Assembly: GCA_021162905.1 (NCBI GenBank)
Contig: JAGGXT010000279.1
Span: 1-19,260, forward strand
DNA length: 19,260 bases
Direction of reading: 5' to 3'
Origin: Candidatus Odinarchaeota archaeon
GTDB lineage: Archaea > Asgardarchaeota > JAGGXT01
Numbering within the stretch: the first letter of the stretch is position 1; every line of letters starts with the position of its first letter. Positions 7,351 to 14,518 of the stretch are shown piece by piece. Under the pieces are notes generated by a model, which was not told the origin of the DNA, did not search any database, and saw only the letters and a program-made list of their open reading frames with translations. A program made the translations under genes and the position numbers.

Positions 7351-9300
7351 CTAAATCATCAGTAAGTATATTAATATCTTAACAATCGCCGCGATGGCAA
7401 TGTACACGTTTAGATATCCTATTTGTATTCTTCTAAGCTTGTTACTGAACCAAATAAGCGCTCTACCTATACCAAACCATAATCTGTCAAGGCCTCCCTT
7501 TTCCATGACCTTATATAGGCGGCCGAAGAGAACCTTTGGGGAGAAGAAGAAAGCACTGGGATCTGGGCGTGTTTTTTCTATAGATAGGTAAGGTTCCTCT
7601 ATCTCTCCACCAGTAAAGATGCCAAATTTTCCTTTTGCTTCTGTGAAATATCTAATAGTACCAAGTTTGTAGACGACAAATCCTAATAATAAGGAAAATG
7701 CCAAGAGTATAACTATTAATGCTGCATAGTATCCACCAACGGCACTAGCGACGTATCCCAATGTAGATACAGTAAGAGTACCCCCAGCTAGTGTTACTGC
7801 AGCTGGGATGATCAAATAATTCAATGGGATATATGGTGCAATACCAAAAATGATACAAATGATTGCTAAGACTACCATTGTTACTTGCATAGGTATGGGC
7901 ACTTCTTTTACATTTTCCAACTTCGTAGGTCTTGATCCAAAGAATGCAGAAAATATAAACTTCATGACTCCTGCAAAGGTCATAGCACTGGCAAATATTG
8001 CAAAAATGCCATAAAATAAATAAAGGCCTCCAATAGCTCCACCCATTGCTAAGCCAACACTTATTGCGGCCTCGTATATCATGAATTTACTAACAAAACC
8101 ATTTAATGGAGGTATTCCTGATATAGCTAAGGCTCCTATAATACATGAAGCTGCCGTTACGGGCATATTTCTAGCCAATCCACCCATTTTTCGCAGATCT
8201 TTAGTCTTAGTTGCATATATTAGGCAACCTGCTCCTAGGAATAATAGGCCTTTTATGAATACGTGATTAAAGAGATGGAAAAGCCCAGCAGCAATACCAA
8301 GAGTAGTTCCTATCCCGATAGCAAAAAACATATAGCCAATTTGAGTGATCGTTGAATATGCTAGGAGCCTTTTTACATCATTCTGAGCAATCATTGCAAA
8401 TGAAGCAACAGCCATTGTTATGATACCAACAGTTGAAACAATAATGTTCCATTGTATCGTTATTGGGTATAGTAAATATACTCGCGCAATTAAATAAACA
8501 CCAGCTTTTACCATTGCCGCTGCGTGCAATAGAGCTGTTACTGGAGAGGGTGCCACTGTGGCATCTGGCAGCCAAGTGTGTATTGGAAACTGAACAGATT
8601 TAGCCATAGCTGCAACTAAATATAAGGCCAATATTATATTTAATGCAACTTGAGCGTCTTCTGGAAGTTGCGAAATTGCTGTAGGTATCTCTGAGTAAAC
8701 TGTAGTTCTGGTGAGAAAGAAAGTCCATATAGCACCAATAAGTAATCCAACACCTCCAGCATGTGTCAACATAATTGCCTTAAAGGAACCATGTAAGCTT
8801 TCAGGCTTTTTATAATAAAATCCAATTAGGCTGTAGGAGCATATTCCAACGATTTCCCAGAAAATGAACAGTAGTATTAGATCACCTGCAAATGCAAGTC
8901 CTATCATAGAACCGATAAATGTTAGCATCAAGAAATAAAATCTGGGAATTCCCTCTTCATGAGCCATATCTGCTGTCGAATAAAGTAGATCAAAAGCTCC
9001 AAAGAATGATGCTGCAATGCCTATAATTAAACTTAAGGCGTCCACATAAAATGTAAAACTGTTTCCTATCAATTTAGGAGCCACTAAAGGGACTATACTT
9101 GTTGACAATGTAGCTATAATTACTCTATTGTTGAGTATAACCTCTGGTATTAAGAGAAAAACAATTCCTGCACTTATAAATACAAGTATAGTAGAATACC
9201 AACCAACTAACTTCTTTGAAAATTTCCCAATCAATGGCGTGAGAAATGCACCCAACATAGGTATTCCAACAGCCAAGTATACTAGTAATCCATAATCCAC
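7351..9300 (-). CDS. hyfB: NuoL/HyfB-like antiporter-like membrane subunit
   Basis: 649 residues with about 16 membrane helices. Motifs of the NuoL/MrpA-like family are present: FWEIVGICSYSLIGF, FPIHTWLPDATVAPSPVTA, HAAAMVKAGVYLIAR, QNDVKRLLAYSTITQIGY, FNHVFIKGLLFLGAG and SGIPPLNGFVSKF. The C-terminal ~130 residues add a polar segment (EEPYLSIEKTRPDPSAF) and final helices comparable to HyfB. It should be the distal ion-translocating subunit of the complex. The start is GTG at 9300, seven bases after GGAGG, two bases beyond the preceding ferredoxin stop. The gene ends with TAG, so amber codons work as ordinary stops at least here. Together with the HyfF-like protein it gives two candidate pumping subunits. 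Confidence 0.92.
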   Translation of the reverse strand: MDYGLLVYLAVGIPMLGAFLTPLIGKFSKKLVGWYSTILVFISAGIVFLLIPEVILNNRVIIATLSTSIVPLVAPKLIGNSFTFYVDALSLIIGIAASFFGAFDLLYSTADMAHEEGIPRFYFLMLTFIGSMIGLAFAGDLILLFIFWEIVGICSYSLIGFYYKKPESLHGSFKAIMLTHAGGVGLLIGAIWTFFLTRTTVYSEIPTAISQLPEDAQVALNIILALYLVAAMAKSVQFPIHTWLPDATVAPSPVTALLHAAAMVKAGVYLIARVYLLYPITIQWNIIVSTVGIITMAVASFAMIAQNDVKRLLAYSTITQIGYMFFAIGIGTTLGIAAGLFHLFNHVFIKGLLFLGAGCLIYATKTKDLRKMGGLARNMPVTAASCIIGALAISGIPPLNGFVSKFMIYEAAISVGLAMGGAIGGLYLFYGIFAIFASAMTFAGVMKFIFSAFFGSRPTKLENVKEVPIPMQVTMVVLAIICIIFGIAPYIPLNYLIIPAAVTLAGGTLTVSTLGYVASAVGGYYAALIVILLAFSLLLGFVVYKLGTIRYFTEAKGKFGIFTGGEIEEPYLSIEKTRPDPSAFFFSPKVLFGRLYKVMEKGGLDRLWFGIGRALIWFSNKLRRIQIGYLNVYIAIAAIVKILIYLLMI

Positions 9301-9302
9301 AT

Positions 9303-9785
9303 TTATCCCTCCGCCACAACCTTATATGCGATTGCTAATTGTTTCTTTGCTTGTTCTCTCGGTACCAACTGTAATGCATAAGTCGGGCAAAACTTTACAC
9401 ATTCTGGGTCGCCATCGCAAAGATTACACTTTTCCGATATTCTAGCGTTAACGTCAAACCATGGTACAGAAAGTGGACACATCATGTTGCAGAGGCGACA
9501 TCCTATACACTTAGCAGGTTGAATTCTCACGATCCCAGTATTTTCATCCTTCACTATAGCATCTACTGGACATACTGCCATACAAATTGGGTCGTCACAG
9601 TGGTGACAATATATGGCTTCAAACCTTAGAGTTTTTAGATCAAAATATATACGAATATTCGACTTGGATAGATCTACAACTCCAAAGTGCTTATGAGAGC
9701 AAGCTATCATGCAGAAACGGCAACTTACACATCTATCCGAATCATGAACAAGAACCATTTGCTCTGTTTCATTCGTCATTTGCAA
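9303..9785 (-). CDS. hyfA: HycB/HyfA-like ferredoxin with four [4Fe-4S] clusters
   Basis: 160 residues with sixteen cysteines in four groups: C19/22/25/29, C60/63/68/72, C93/96/99/103 and C120/123/129/133. This is the DMSO-reductase-subunit-B/HycB arrangement and would hold four [4Fe-4S] clusters. In formate hydrogenlyase this protein wires formate dehydrogenase to the hydrogenase; similar ferredoxins also accompany aldehyde ferredoxin oxidoreductases. It is the first gene of the hydrogenase operon, and no formate dehydrogenase is present in the window. The leftmost possible start is TTG at 9785; the ATG at 9779 two codons later is more likely. A TATA box lies about 60 bases upstream. No signal sequence is visible, so it acts in the cytoplasm. 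The partner could be the AOR of the neighbouring unit, or the HdrB-type protein; neither is shown by the sequence. Confidence 0.9.
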   Translation of the reverse strand: MQMTNETEQMVLVHDSDRCVSCRFCMIACSHKHFGVVDLSKSNIRIYFDLKTLRFEAIYCHHCDDPICMAVCPVDAIVKDENTGIVRIQPAKCIGCRLCNMMCPLSVPWFDVNARISEKCNLCDGDPECVKFCPTYALQLVPREQAKKQLAIAYKVVAEG

Positions 9786-9838
9786 TCTCGCTCGCTATTA
9801 TTTTTTGACAAGGTTTGATTATTTTTCGTTGATAGAGA

Positions 9839-9862
9839 TTATATAACTTTTTATTAAAAAGT
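9839..9862 (-). promoter_or_regulatory. TATA box plus abutting 17-bp palindrome upstream of hydrogenase operon
   Basis: TTATATAA at 9839-9846 is the clearest TATA box in the gap and stands about 60 bases before the first gene. It would start transcription near 9815. Directly upstream on the minus strand, where TFB would bind, lies a perfect palindrome ACTTTTTATTAAAAAGT (9846-9862, 7-bp arms around 3 bases). Its purine-rich arm may act as BRE, or the palindrome may be an operator covering it. Confidence 0.55.
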
Positions 9863-10014
9863 CTAAAAAGAGTCGATGAATATTTTTCTAATTATTGGCA
9901 CTTTCCAAAAAAAATAAATTGTTTTAACATCTTCTACAATATTTTTTATTTATTTTCTACAGATTTAGTTTAAAACAAGTTTCATTATAATTGCCATTAC
10001 TAAAAGATAAATAT

Positions 10015-10043
10015 GGATATTATTGTAAATATCCTCAATAATA
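10015..10043. repeat. Two overlapping, mutually exclusive inverted repeats
   Basis: GGATATT (10015-10021) pairs with AATATCC (10028-10034) across 6 bases. TATTATTG (10018-10025) pairs perfectly with CAATAATA (10036-10043) across 10 bases. The arms share bases, so only one hairpin can form at a time in RNA. Alternatively they are DNA sites for a dimeric regulator. They lie downstream of the mtmB-like gene and about 170 bases upstream of the hydrogenase TATA box. Confidence 0.5.
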
Positions 10044-10054
10044 CTGTCGTTAAA

Positions 10055-10077
10055 CATAAAAAAGCATAAAAAAATTG
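10055..10077 (-). terminator. T-rich terminator after mtmB-like gene 1
   Basis: Read on the minus strand, two runs of six and seven T, each ending in ATG, begin about nine bases after the TGA stop at 10086. This fits archaeal T-run termination of the unit that starts at the Mer-like gene. Confidence 0.55.
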
Positions 10078-10085
10078 TTAATTTA

Positions 10086-11450
10086 TCACTTAAACTGAAG
10101 TCCTAGCTCTTCTAGTTCTTTTTTTACCTCCAAATAGAGCTTATAGTGTTCTTCCTTCGGTTCTAAGGTATCTAAGTTATAAAGCTCCTCAAACGGTTTT
10201 CCAACGGGAGCTACTTCAAAATCTAACTTATCTTTGTACTTGTTATAAAGTTCTAAAACTATTTCATTGGCATCTTCTCTTTTGAGTTTAGCTGCAGCAT
10301 GGGCTATTTCTCCAAACAGTCTTGCCATCAGTGGACTGTTATGATTATCATATTTTAGATCGGCAGGTCTTGGTCCCGCAACATGACTTCCGCTTGGAAC
10401 AACGGCTATTTCCAGAGCAGCAAATTCATAAGCATACTGTTTTGATCCAGGTCTCCCAGAAGTTGTATGACTCGTAAGGTTAATTAATTTAGTATTTCTA
10501 GCTATAGCTTGTTTCACTCGACTGGCCATCCAGAGCGAGTGAATATTCGTCTGCGATTTATACTTTATATGTTGAGGCCCCATATGGAGTATTTCTGCGC
10601 CTAACATGAGCTCAGCAATATGTGTAGCCACACCAATTATAGCTGTACCTTCAGGGCCTCCTCCATAACCTCCTACTAATGGGGTTGCTGCAATGTAAAT
10701 TGGATTTCCTCGATATTTATAGAAAGCTATTCTTCCAAGTCCAATATCATCAATTTGTAATTCCGAGATAATCATTATTACAACTGGATCTGTTTTTCTT
10801 AAAAATCCCTCAAGAGCCATTGCAATATCATGCATAGCCATTTCTGCAAATGCAACTACTGGCATTCCAGGTCTTCCAGCTCTAGAAGTTGCTTCCCTCG
10901 CCCATTTTATGTATAATAAAGCCTTATATATTGCAAGCGCCGACTCGGGTCTTACATCTATTCCGTAGAGTGAACGAATATATCCAGGCAGTTCTAGTAG
11001 ATCGATTATTTCCTCTCTTGCATAAGCCTCGTTCATGAGAACAAATACTTTTTCAGATACATCACAGTTAAATGGTCCTCCAAAAATTATTGGTGGCTTC
11101 GTATCTTCAACACCACGAGGATATAGAACTCTTCTATCTTTTCCTTCACCTACTTCTAGTTTGTCTTTTGCATTTTTCAATGCATGCTTAACTTCACTCT
11201 CGTCAAAGATTATTCTTCTTCTCGTGTTTATGCAATATATTCCTGTCTCCAAAAATAATCTGTATCCAAGTTCCCAGAGTTCATCAGCAACGCTATTATC
11301 AGTATTGACAGGTTCTTCTGGATTAAATTTGATGTCTGTTTCTTTTAATAATTCTCTTACTTTTGCAGCTAAAAGCCTGAGACTAAAATCTTCTGCACTC
11401 ATCATAGGACCTGTTTCAGCTCTTTTAGCAATCTCAACAAAATTTACCAT
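10086..11450 (-). CDS. mtmB: MtmB-family corrinoid-dependent methyltransferase without pyrrolysine (paralog 1)
   Basis: MtmB moves a methyl group from monomethylamine to a corrinoid protein. This 454-residue protein matches MtmB in length (about 458) and along its course: GIYCINTRRR near residue 71, the GGPFN and SYA-equivalent NEAYA blocks, SRAGRPGMP near 190, ELQIDD, PLVGGYGGG, and a C-terminal MARLFGEIAHAAA. Characterised MtmB proteins carry an amber-encoded pyrrolysine between GRPGM and ELxID. Here that stretch is read with no stop and holds LRKTDP instead. It ends with TGA. The ATG follows GGTGAT. It is the last gene after the Mer-like and AOR genes, with 26 bases between it and AOR. No corrinoid protein gene is adjacent, so it probably shares the one at 15887-16558. 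Family membership is strong; the substrate need not be monomethylamine. Confidence 0.9.
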   Translation of the reverse strand: MVNFVEIAKRAETGPMMSAEDFSLRLLAAKVRELLKETDIKFNPEEPVNTDNSVADELWELGYRLFLETGIYCINTRRRIIFDESEVKHALKNAKDKLEVGEGKDRRVLYPRGVEDTKPPIIFGGPFNCDVSEKVFVLMNEAYAREEIIDLLELPGYIRSLYGIDVRPESALAIYKALLYIKWAREATSRAGRPGMPVVAFAEMAMHDIAMALEGFLRKTDPVVIMIISELQIDDIGLGRIAFYKYRGNPIYIAATPLVGGYGGGPEGTAIIGVATHIAELMLGAEILHMGPQHIKYKSQTNIHSLWMASRVKQAIARNTKLINLTSHTTSGRPGSKQYAYEFAALEIAVVPSGSHVAGPRPADLKYDNHNSPLMARLFGEIAHAAAKLKREDANEIVLELYNKYKDKLDFEVAPVGKPFEELYNLDTLEPKEEHYKLYLEVKKELEELGLQFK

Positions 11451-11476
11451 CTTATCACCAACCCTACATTAATAAC

Positions 11477-13276
11477 TTATTCTTTATAACTCCAACCTCT
11501 AAGCTTGTAATATTCTCTAACAAACTCCTCAACATCTATAGTTTTCGGAATATCACACACATATCTTGGAACAACTTTAAATCTTAGAGGCAGTGATTCA
11601 TCCTCCTTAGAAATTCCAATCTTCTCATTAAATCCTCGTTTTAAACTAACAATTTTCTCTCCTATCTTTAACATATCTTCTAAAGACATCTCTATTCCAG
11701 TTACGGCCTCATAAAATTCTGGTACTACCGATGGTGGTGCTTGACCTGCCCATGATTCAAAGGCAAATAAACAGAAAATCATAGACTCAACAACCTCTGT
11801 GAAGTCTTCAGTAATGACAACAGCCCTTGCAACATCATACGGTGTTGGATCTTGAATCTGCTCTATTCCAAGGTCAGGATTTCCATATAATAGAAATCCC
11901 GCGTCGGCACGGCTATGATCTGGGCCGTAGGGGCTAATTGCATACTTTAATCCCATTCCTATATATGTTCTTGGATCATGCATCGGAATAGCATCGTTTT
12001 TAACGATAATAAAGCTATCTTTCGATTCTGGACCCAAAGTTTCAACTATTTTTCTGGGCCCCTCTGCAATTATATTACCGAAACCAATTCTCTTAGCAAT
12101 CTTATCAATAACTTCCAAAATTGCGTCTCCACATCCCCACTTTAAAGATATATCCTCTTTTCCTAGAAGTCCTTTTTCTTGCAGCTCAGTCAAAGCTGCT
12201 ATTATCGATCCAGTAGTAATAGTGTCCATACCATATCGGTTACATAGCTCATTAGCCTTTATAAGAGGCTCTACTTCATTGATAAGGCTTAAACTGCCTA
12301 ATGCAGCCAGACTTTCATATTCTGGACCCTTTTGTTTCTCGGCTTTAAACTTTCCTTCTTTAATTTCCACTATAACCTTACATCCAACTGGACAATTAAA
12401 ACATGCCTTATGCTGAACAAAATAACCCTTGTCCTTCATCGCGATAACACTAATATTTTGTGCATTTTTCACATCCCAATCATCTAAGAGCCAGTTCTTA
12501 AGAGGCAAATCCTTTTTTCTAAGTAGAAATGATAAATCTCCTCCGGTCCCACCTTCAGAGATGAATTTTATCCCTGGTTTCTCTTTTATAATTTTAAGTA
12601 ATTGCTTATTGAGTTCTTTGACTTTATCTGGGTCATAAACTTTAACTTTATTAGTTCCACGAACCACAATCGCCTTTAACTTTTTGGCACCCATAACAGC
12701 ACCAAGACCTCGTCTACCAGCAGCGCATCCCATATCGTTTAGTATAGATGCGAATCTTACTAAATTTTCACCAGCTTGGCCGATAGTTAAAACTTTACTC
12801 TTCTCTCCATGAATCTTCTTTAGGTAAATCTCTGTTTCATAAGTATCTAATCCCCATATTTCGCTCGCATCATTTAATTCAATTTTATCATCAAATATAG
12901 ATATATAAACTGGTTTTTCGCTAGCTCCTTCAATGATAATTGCATCATAACCAGCAAATTTTAACTCTGCTCCCCAATATCCTCCAGCATCAGATTGCCC
13001 CCAAAATCCCGTTAGTGGAGATTTTGCAGCAATCATATGCCTTCCAGTCATAAATACTGGCGTTCCAGTGAGGGGCCCTACTGCGAACACTAACTTGTTA
13101 TTTGGAGATAGTGGATCTACCTTTGGATCAACTTCTGAGGTGATTATTTTTGTTGCAAAGCCAATTCCACCAAGAAACTCTTTGATTATATCATTTTTCA
13201 ATTCTTCAACTTTAATATCACCCGATGATAGATTTACCCTTAAGATTCGCCCACAATACCCATAATATTCAGACAT
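11477..13276 (-). CDS. aor: Tungsten-containing aldehyde:ferredoxin oxidoreductase (AOR family)
   Basis: 599 residues, the usual AOR length. AOR oxidises aldehydes to carboxylic acids with ferredoxin as acceptor, using a tungsto-bispterin and one [4Fe-4S]. The cluster ligands are visible: C292, C295 and C299 in ACFNCPVGCK, and C502 in MIFCLFAFES. The N-terminal pterin domain has GYCGRILRVNLSSG, GPLTGTP and SPLTGFWGQSDAGG; GRRGLGAVMGAKKLKAI lies near 188-203. Other core motifs are GPEYESLAALG and PMHDPRTYIGMGLKYA. ATG 13276 follows GGTGGTG at good spacing, 48 bases after the Mer-like stop. It is cytoplasmic by lack of a leader. Sitting between a Mer-like and an MtmB-like gene suggests a role in oxidising an aldehyde from methyl-group or amine breakdown. 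The AOR subclass (AOR, FOR, WOR types) is not decided here. Confidence 0.94.
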   Translation of the reverse strand: MSEYYGYCGRILRVNLSSGDIKVEELKNDIIKEFLGGIGFATKIITSEVDPKVDPLSPNNKLVFAVGPLTGTPVFMTGRHMIAAKSPLTGFWGQSDAGGYWGAELKFAGYDAIIIEGASEKPVYISIFDDKIELNDASEIWGLDTYETEIYLKKIHGEKSKVLTIGQAGENLVRFASILNDMGCAAGRRGLGAVMGAKKLKAIVVRGTNKVKVYDPDKVKELNKQLLKIIKEKPGIKFISEGGTGGDLSFLLRKKDLPLKNWLLDDWDVKNAQNISVIAMKDKGYFVQHKACFNCPVGCKVIVEIKEGKFKAEKQKGPEYESLAALGSLSLINEVEPLIKANELCNRYGMDTITTGSIIAALTELQEKGLLGKEDISLKWGCGDAILEVIDKIAKRIGFGNIIAEGPRKIVETLGPESKDSFIIVKNDAIPMHDPRTYIGMGLKYAISPYGPDHSRADAGFLLYGNPDLGIEQIQDPTPYDVARAVVITEDFTEVVESMIFCLFAFESWAGQAPPSVVPEFYEAVTGIEMSLEDMLKIGEKIVSLKRGFNEKIGISKEDESLPLRFKVVPRYVCDIPKTIDVEEFVREYYKLRGWSYKE

Positions 13277-13324
13277 GTTAACACCACCAAGATTTCTGCA
13301 TAGGCGATTGATTTGAGTAGATAT

Positions 13325-14332
13325 TTATTCCTTGAAGGCTGGAATAACTTCATTACCTATCAATTTCAAAGCCTTCTCTATATCTTTGCCCAGAGGATAT
13401 CCAAAGACTATATGCGTAACCCCTAAATCTACCATTCTCCTTATCTTCTTAACAATCTCCTCTGGCGTTCCAGTCAATGAAAAATCGTTTATTATATCGT
13501 CTGTTATAAGGTTAGTTGCTTGCTCGCTTTTTCCCTCGTCCATGAGTTTGTATATTTTAATAATTACATCTGTCTCATGTCCTGCTTCCTTTAAAATTTC
13601 CATGGGCTCTCTGTAAATAACTGCAGGCATGTACGGCTTAACAAATTCTTTTGCCTCATCAGAATCTTCAGATATTGAGCTATACATCCAATTTGCAATA
13701 GAAAAGTTCGAAGGATCACGCCCCGCTTTTTTAAGTCCTCTCATCACATACTTTTTTGAGCAATCAATCATTTTCTCAGAGCATGATCCAAAAATCACAC
13801 CATCGGCAATTTTACCACTAAGTGTTAACATCTGTGGCCTTCTTGCACCAATAAATATAGGCACGTTAACTGGCTCATCTTTGAATTGCAGATTGCAAAC
13901 TCTAAAATTATAACTCTCCATACTTAGTTTTTCTCCAAGTAAAAGTTTTCTAATCGCAATTACTGCATCTCTAACAGTAGCTATTGGCTTATTCCACATC
14001 TCATAACACAACGGAGGAAGAGCGGATCCACCACCAGCTCCTATACCAAGTATAACGCGACCGTTAGAAATAGAATATAATGTTCTAATAGTTCTTGCTA
14101 TCATAGCGGGATGTCTTGTATAGGGGTTGCAGATTGATGGCCCAACAATAACTTTTTTTGTTGCAAGAGCTATTGCTGCAAGTGTAATGAAGGTATCATT
14201 ACAATCATAACTAGGATTCAAATCAGGAAGCCATACATAGTCAAAACCTAATTTTTCAGCCTCAACGGACCACTTAACTATATCCTCTATAGGGAAATGT
14301 GTATATGGACTGAATACAAATTTCACGCCCAT
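13325..14332 (-). CDS. Mer-like F420-dependent LLM reductase (putative methylene-H4MPT reductase)
   Basis: 335 residues from the ATG at 14332, which follows GAGG by seven bases. The longer frame to 14371 only translates the TATA repeat as YIK units and is rejected. The protein is a luciferase-like TIM barrel. It has FSPYTHFPIEDI, EAEKLGFDYVWLPDLNP, ICNPYTRHPAM, GRVILGIGAGGG, a WNKP...VRDAVIAIRKLLLGE stretch, and IFIGARRPQMLTLSGKIADGV. This order is what is seen in F420-dependent methylene-tetrahydromethanopterin reductase (Mer). That enzyme interconverts methylene- and methyl-H4MPT with F420; reverse operation would oxidise methyl groups. It leads a unit with AOR and an MtmB-like gene. A second copy starts at 233. 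Other F420 enzymes of this superfamily (secondary alcohol dehydrogenases and others) are alternatives, so I give no symbol. Confidence 0.82.
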   Translation of the reverse strand: MGVKFVFSPYTHFPIEDIVKWSVEAEKLGFDYVWLPDLNPSYDCNDTFITLAAIALATKKVIVGPSICNPYTRHPAMIARTIRTLYSISNGRVILGIGAGGGSALPPLCYEMWNKPIATVRDAVIAIRKLLLGEKLSMESYNFRVCNLQFKDEPVNVPIFIGARRPQMLTLSGKIADGVIFGSCSEKMIDCSKKYVMRGLKKAGRDPSNFSIANWMYSSISEDSDEAKEFVKPYMPAVIYREPMEILKEAGHETDVIIKIYKLMDEGKSEQATNLITDDIINDFSLTGTPEEIVKKIRRMVDLGVTHIVFGYPLGKDIEKALKLIGNEVIPAFKE

Positions 14333-14345
14333 GTTAATTCCTCGA

Positions 14346-14372
14346 ATATATTTTATATATTTTATATACATT
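14346..14372 (-). promoter_or_regulatory. TATA-rich promoter with 9-bp tandem periodicity, upstream of Mer-like gene
   Basis: The sequence is three near-identical 9-base units (ATATATTTT, ATATATTTT, ATATACATT on the plus strand), giving overlapping TATA boxes on the minus strand about 15-40 bases before ATG 14332. A transcript would have a very short leader that still includes the GAGG ribosome binding site if the distal TATA unit is used. The repeat also explains the spurious N-terminal extension of the reading frame. Confidence 0.5.
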
Positions 14373-14493
14373 ATAACTTATTTATTTTCCAATTTAAAAT
14401 TGGACTTATCTCAACGTTCTTATCTTCTCATGAACGTTATCTCTTTGATCTTTCAAAAATTGATGTAATAAAAGCCACAAAAGTTTACTGTAA

Positions 14494-14513
14494 TATAAAA
14501 GAAAAAAGAAAAT
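14494..14513 (-). terminator. T-rich terminator after mtmB-like gene 2
   Basis: The minus strand right after the stop at 14519 is TTTTC followed by further T-runs. It separates the methyltransfer operon from the Mer-like unit, which has its own TATA element in the same gap. Confidence 0.5.
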
Positions 14514-14518
14514 GATAG

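Larger units (their letters stand above)
9786..10085. other. 300-bp intergenic region between mtmB-like gene and hydrogenase operon
   Basis: No coding frame is seen. It contains the T-rich end signal of the mtmB-like gene (10055-10077), a cluster of overlapping inverted repeats (10015-10043), a long AT-rich stretch (about 9860-10010), and the hydrogenase operon promoter (9839-9862). The remaining bases show nothing recognisable. Confidence 0.6.

Noticed and set aside
10055..10075. CATAAAAAA direct repeat as a mobile-element or CRISPR-like repeat
   Set aside because: Only two short units, fully explained as the T-rich terminator; no array, no insertion-sequence ends and no transposase in the window.
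14333..14371. Longer N terminus of the Mer-like protein
   Set aside because: It is the translation of a TATA repeat, lacks a ribosome binding site, and is absent from the paralog at the left edge; GAGG sits before ATG 14332.
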